From Monodelphis domestica (lineage: Eukaryota; Chordata; Mammalia; Didelphimorphia; Didelphidae), in NCBI RefSeq assembly GCF_027887165.1, contig NC_077232.1, positions 1,989,662 to 2,053,661 on the forward strand: a DNA stretch of 64,000 nucleotides, read 5' to 3'. Below are positions 60,561 through 64,000 of this stretch, in pieces. The notes under the pieces are model-generated. The model ran no database searches. It was given only the letters and a program-made list of their open reading frames with translations, and was not told the origin of the DNA. The position numbers were made by a program, and so were the translations under genes. Each line of letters opens with the position of its first letter. Position 1 is the stretch's first letter.

Positions 60561-60629
60561 GTATAGTCAAACTAAAGGCTTAAGCTCACTCCTTGGTTAC
60601 TTTGGGTCTAATAACAACAACAATAATAA

Positions 60630-60905
60630 TAATAAACAAATAAATACTTTATATTTATCTAGGGCTTACTGTGAACCAGGCATTGGCCCAAGTGCTTTAC
60701 AATCTTTATCTCATTTGATGCTCACACCAGTCCTGTGTTTGTTGTAAATGCTATTATTATCACCATTTTACTGATGAGGAAACCAAGGAAAATAGGGGTT
60801 AAGTGACTTCTCAGGTTCACACTGGTATTAAGTGCCTGAGGCTAGACTTGAACTCAGATCTTTCTGATTCCAAGTCCAGCCTCTTATCCACACTGCCACC
60901 TAGTA
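60630..60905 (-). repeat. CORE-SINE (MIR/THER type), nearly full length
   Basis: On the minus strand: CTAGGTGGCAGTGTGGATAA head, GAGTTCAAGTCTAGCC (B box), core with CCTCATCAGTAAAATGG, and a 3' part with AAGTGCTTTACAATC on the plus strand. Well preserved. Confidence 0.8.
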
Positions 60906-60909
60906 AGGT

Positions 60910-61578
60910 TTCGTGACTTTCCTGGGTAACCCAAATAGTAAGTGCCTGAGACGGTATTTTAACACATATCCTCTGACTCCTGAGATAGTGCTCTTTCCAC
61001 CATGAAAAGCAGGCAGAAGTATGTTAAGAGACAAATACAGTTGTCTCAGACTCCCCATTTATCCCAGAAGAACAATAGTCATAGTCCCTGTGAGTGAGGA
61101 GAGACTCCATTCTCAAACTTCCCCCTCCCCCATGGGGGAAACTGACTCCTGGGCTTTCTACATCTGTCTTGGCCAAGTCATCCTAGATTCTCCTGCTGCC
61201 TAGACGAGTGACAGGAGAAGATGAACACAGTGCTGATCTCGTCCATGAAGCCCATGATGATTAAATCCTACTGTGATCTGTTTCTGGGACCAGCAGGAAA
61301 GGAATCTTTGGGGAGGCTCTGGTGCCTTTATGGGCCTGTCAACTAAGGTCTACGTGCATGCTGGGGGCAGGGAGATGGTGGGGGAAGGAGAGAGGGAGTA
61401 AAAGATCAGAGCCAGGAATGAAAGTAGAAACAAGACAGAGTAGGCTCCTCTGACTAGTGGGAGGAGAAAGACTCAGTAGAAGAAGGAGTCTGAAATTGGA
61501 GCCCTTCAGGAGGTTTGGGGATTAGTTCTCTGAGAACCCAGTCTGGATGGGTTTAAGTCCGAGTCTGGGTCCGGATCA
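60910..61578. other. No gene recognised; downstream flank of receptor B
   Basis: Includes G/A-rich sequence at 61370-61480. The receptor B 3'UTR probably occupies the right edge. Confidence 0.35.
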
Positions 61579-61584
61579 TTTATT
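61579..61584 (-). promoter_or_regulatory. Candidate polyadenylation signal for receptor B
   Basis: AATAAA on the minus strand about 250 bp beyond the receptor B stop codon. It is the first canonical signal I saw downstream; use is inferred. Confidence 0.4.
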
Positions 61585-61833
61585 TGAAGAAAGACTGACA
61601 GGCAGAATGCAGGAAACTGGAAACCTTGAGAGGGTCTGTGTCCATTCTCCATGTTTCTCCTCTCCCAGGACAGGTATGCAGTTTGTAGTTGTTTTGGGAT
61701 TAGGCATGATCTCAGAGCTCATCATGCAAGAAGTCTTTAACTTTCCTTCTCGAAGATCTTCGGAGTCTCCAAGACTAGGAATCTCCCTCCCTTCCCACTC
61801 TAGAGGAGAGATGTGGGGAGTGTGAGGGAGATG

Positions 61834-62922
61834 CTATCTCCTGTGGATAATCTTGGATGGGAGGAGGGAAGGAAATTCTTGGAAGACATGTGGACTAGTC
61901 TCTCCCCTTATGGGTTCCTCAAATGAGCGCTGTGTCCACAAAGTCAGGATGATGTCCTTATGAGACTCACAAACTATTTCTGCTCCATCTTCCAGTTCTT
62001 CTTCATCTTCTTCATCCAGCAGAGTCCTCTGGAGGAGCACCTCGAGGGGCTCCCCACTTCTCCTCTGATTACAGCAGCCCACAAAGAAATAAATGAAAGG
62101 AATAACACTGATATCCAAACAGGATATGAAGACAGCAAGGTCATTTTCATGTTTAAAAGCCATATTGTCGGATTCACTAATGAAGAAGCCAGTAGTCAAG
62201 GACAAGCCATAGATCAGGAGATGCAGGAGGAGAAGGAGGAAGAGGACACGAGAGCTCGAGTGTCTGGAGCACCGGCATCTGCTGCAATGGGCACAGAAAA
62301 GAACAATCAGGCTGATCATCTGCAGCAGGGAGACGAGGAATGTCCACACATTACTAAATTCCCTGACTTCTTCACAGTCATTGGAAGAGTGTGAATGTTC
62401 ACACGTGAAGTATCTGCTTCCAGACAGGAGGGCAGTCAGAAACCATATGAGGATGCACACGGCGGAAGAGATGATGGTATGCTTGGGGCAGTGATGTTGG
62501 TATCGAATGGGGCAGAGGACCGAGATACAGCGTTCGATGCTCGTGGCCACTAGGAGGCTCTCTTCTACAGAATCGCAAAATTCTATGAGTTCCAAAAATA
62601 TTGTGTCTGACTCAAGAGAAAAAAGCAAATTTTCCATAATGTTCGTAGTATGGCAGAGAAGGAAGAAGAAGCCAACGGTGGTCAGGTTGAGGATGTAGAT
62701 GGCGAAGGGACCCTTCTTAATTCGGAAAGCTAGGAGCCAGAGGATAATGCCATTCCCTATTAACCCACAGGAGGCAATGAGCACAGTGAGGGAGGGTAGA
62801 GAGACGGCAGTGGTTCTGGGGGCAGGGGTATTCTGTGCCCAGGGTGTAGACACGGCCCTCTCGTCATAATCTAGTTTCCAGGGTGATCGTGTAGAAGATA
62901 GGGTCCAGGAGATCTGGTCCAT
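61834..62922 (-). CDS. Divergent Mas-related G-protein coupled receptor, receptor B
   Basis: Seven-TM receptor of the MRGPR family, 362 aa, one open exon with no internal stop. The N-terminus is long (~40 aa) with no clear N-glycosylation sequon. TM1 ~42-65 keeps GN (N57). TM2 ~73-95 reads LNLTTVGFFF, so G84 stands where the conserved aspartate (2.50) should be. TM3 ends in SIERC (E130, R131), the family form of DRY, followed by SVLCPIRY. TM4 ~150-167, TM5 ~190-210, TM6 ~225-248. TM7 ends SVIPFIYFFVG, so I274 replaces the NPxxY asparagine (7.49). A tail with a strongly acidic run (residues 303-315) follows EPLEVLLQRTLLDEE, the conserved helix-8/tail block. Both lost residues belong to the sodium pocket and activation switch of class A GPCRs. 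It may be a signalling-altered receptor or an early pseudogene; the intact frame favours recent function. Confidence 0.88.
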   Translation of the reverse strand: MDQISWTLSSTRSPWKLDYDERAVSTPWAQNTPAPRTTAVSLPSLTVLIASCGLIGNGIILWLLAFRIKKGPFAIYILNLTTVGFFFLLCHTTNIMENLLFSLESDTIFLELIEFCDSVEESLLVATSIERCISVLCPIRYQHHCPKHTIISSAVCILIWFLTALLSGSRYFTCEHSHSSNDCEEVREFSNVWTFLVSLLQMISLIVLFCAHCSRCRCSRHSSSRVLFLLLLLHLLIYGLSLTTGFFISESDNMAFKHENDLAVFISCLDISVIPFIYFFVGCCNQRRSGEPLEVLLQRTLLDEEDEEELEDGAEIVCESHKDIILTLWTQRSFEEPIRGETSPHVFQEFPSLLPSKIIHRR

Positions 62923-62975
62923 TCTTTGGAAACTCGGCTTGGCTTTGTCTTGGACACTCCTGTGAACACATGAAA
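62923..62975 (-). promoter_or_regulatory. Splice acceptor and 5'UTR of receptor B coding exon
   Basis: Read on the minus strand, a T/C-rich stretch ends in TTCACAG at 62960, leaving 37 nt of 5'UTR before the ATG. This matches the acceptor layout of receptor A and supports the start chosen for receptor B. Confidence 0.6.
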
Positions 62976-64000
62976 GGAATGCTGTGAGATCTTGGACTAT
63001 GCCAACCCCGCTCTAGCTCCTGAGCCCAGATATCATTAGTGGAGGACGAGGATTTGGGTAAGAAAGCGTTGGCGTCTTTCTTTGTGTGCCTAGTGCTTAG
63101 CTAGCATCCTAAATGGCGCATAGGAAGTTCTTAAATGATTGTTCACTAACTGACCTATTTTTGCCTTAGGATAATGACCTGTCCTGGACAAAGTTCCATC
63201 AGCAGTGTCTCGACCCCTGCTCGTGACCAAGATTTAGCTCCAACTGACCTTCCCACCTCAAGGTGCTATGAAGGACTGGCATGTTCCCTCTTTCCCAAGA
63301 CTCCATAGGGAACACTTCATGTGAGTAAGGGCCTCTGAGATGAAGGGGCTTTAGATCTTTCACATTGTCTTCTCCCTAGAGGCCTGTTTGCAGACCAGAG
63401 CATGAAGGACAAATTGGCAGTCTGGGATTTCTATTTGGGGTCACAAGAGTTGAGCTCAAAGCTTCATTCTTCCCATTTACTGCTTGTGTGGTGGCAGACG
63501 GACATCAAGAGGAGGTGGGGAGCCCTCTGATGAGCTCAGCCCTCATACCAGAGAGGTGATCATCTTCCCTAACACCCCCCACTCAACGCTCACCTGGGGC
63601 TCCAAAAGCTTTAGCATGTGCAGTGGCCAGACCTTGGCAAACTATCTCAGCAGGCTGGCTAAACCAGGCTGAGGGCAACCAACCAGGAGGCCTCAGACAC
63701 ATTGGTGAATGAGTGGCAATCTCTCCAGGCTCAGGAGGACTTCCTCCATGGAATGGGAGGAAGACAACAGTGTGTTCCAGTAGACACAAATGTGGTAGAA
63801 ATGGATGCTGTGGAACTCTTGGAGATGAGTTCGGCACTGAAGAAGTCAGTCATCGACTCTATCCCAAGCCATCGCCAGTCATTATTTTTATCACGCCATT
63901 GGACTTTTGATGTCTCTGAGAGAGAGGGTAAGACAAAAGCCCTTGGGTACCTCCCTCTCACTTCTTTTATGCAGGAGTCAAAAAACATCACTAGCGATGG
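62976..64000. other. Upstream flank of receptor B
   Basis: Intron or promoter side of receptor B. 63075-63165 has an L2 3'-end relic (GTGCCTAGTGCTTAGCTAGC, GCATAGGAAGTTCTTAAATG). The non-coding first exon was not identified. Open stretches at 63484-63991 overlap one another on both strands and show no known domain. Confidence 0.4.

Noticed and set aside
61960-62394. 144-codon plus-strand frame over receptor B
   Set aside because: It is the antisense shadow of the receptor B coding exon.
63484-63991. Overlapping open frames at the right edge as a first coding exon
   Set aside because: Frames overlap on both strands, carry no domain, and MRGPR genes normally have a non-coding first exon.

Overview
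The window is mammalian, and its repeats point to a marsupial (metatherian). They include tRNA-derived marsupial SINEs, L1 with ORF1-only half-L1 copies, an RTE LINE with its SINE partner, CORE-SINE/MIR and L2 relics, hAT-like miniature elements and several ERV families. A didelphid opossum such as Monodelphis is the closest match I know for this mix, but that is inference. I saw no tRNA or rRNA gene, CRISPR array or bacterial feature.

The genes lie mainly in the right third and belong to one family, the Mas-related G-protein coupled receptors (MRGPR). There are two intact single-coding-exon receptors: A at 49261-50235 (+, 324 aa) and B at 61834-62922 (-, 362 aa). Between them is a broken copy at 54645-55500 (+). 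A fourth relic, the start of an MRGPR coding exon with its splice acceptor and a 5'UTR piece of the same length as receptor A's, lies apart at 19440-19704 (+). This is typical of a birth-and-death sensory receptor cluster.

Region by region: 1-4.5 kb holds L1 and half-L1 pieces, one SINE and LTR-like sequence. 4.5-18.9 kb is a plus-strand L1 split by a whole-length class II (betaretrovirus-like) ERV in minus orientation (8388-15761), a hAT-like element and a 5'-truncated RTE. LTR relics of one family lie on both sides. 19.4-23 kb carries the MRGPR exon relic and one arm of a segmental duplication whose other arm is 58.6-60.5 kb; each arm later received different LTR insertions. 23-30 kb is L1, SINE, RTE-SINE, MIR and L2. 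30.4-36 kb is a nest of L1, half-L1 and hAT insertions. 38.2-44.8 kb is a half-L1 interrupted by a broken class I ERV. 45-49 kb is AT-rich with an LTR-like element. 49-64 kb is the receptor cluster.

I found no convincing undescribed multi-gene system. The observations I would follow first are: the divergent receptor B, which lacks both the TM2 aspartate and the TM7 asparagine of the NPxxY motif; the near-identical LTRs of the 8.4-15.8 kb ERV, which differ in length by exactly 15 units of a 7-bp repeat; the unrecorded MRGPR exon relic; and the half-L1 insertion with clean target-site duplications. All identifications come from reading the sequence; no search was run.
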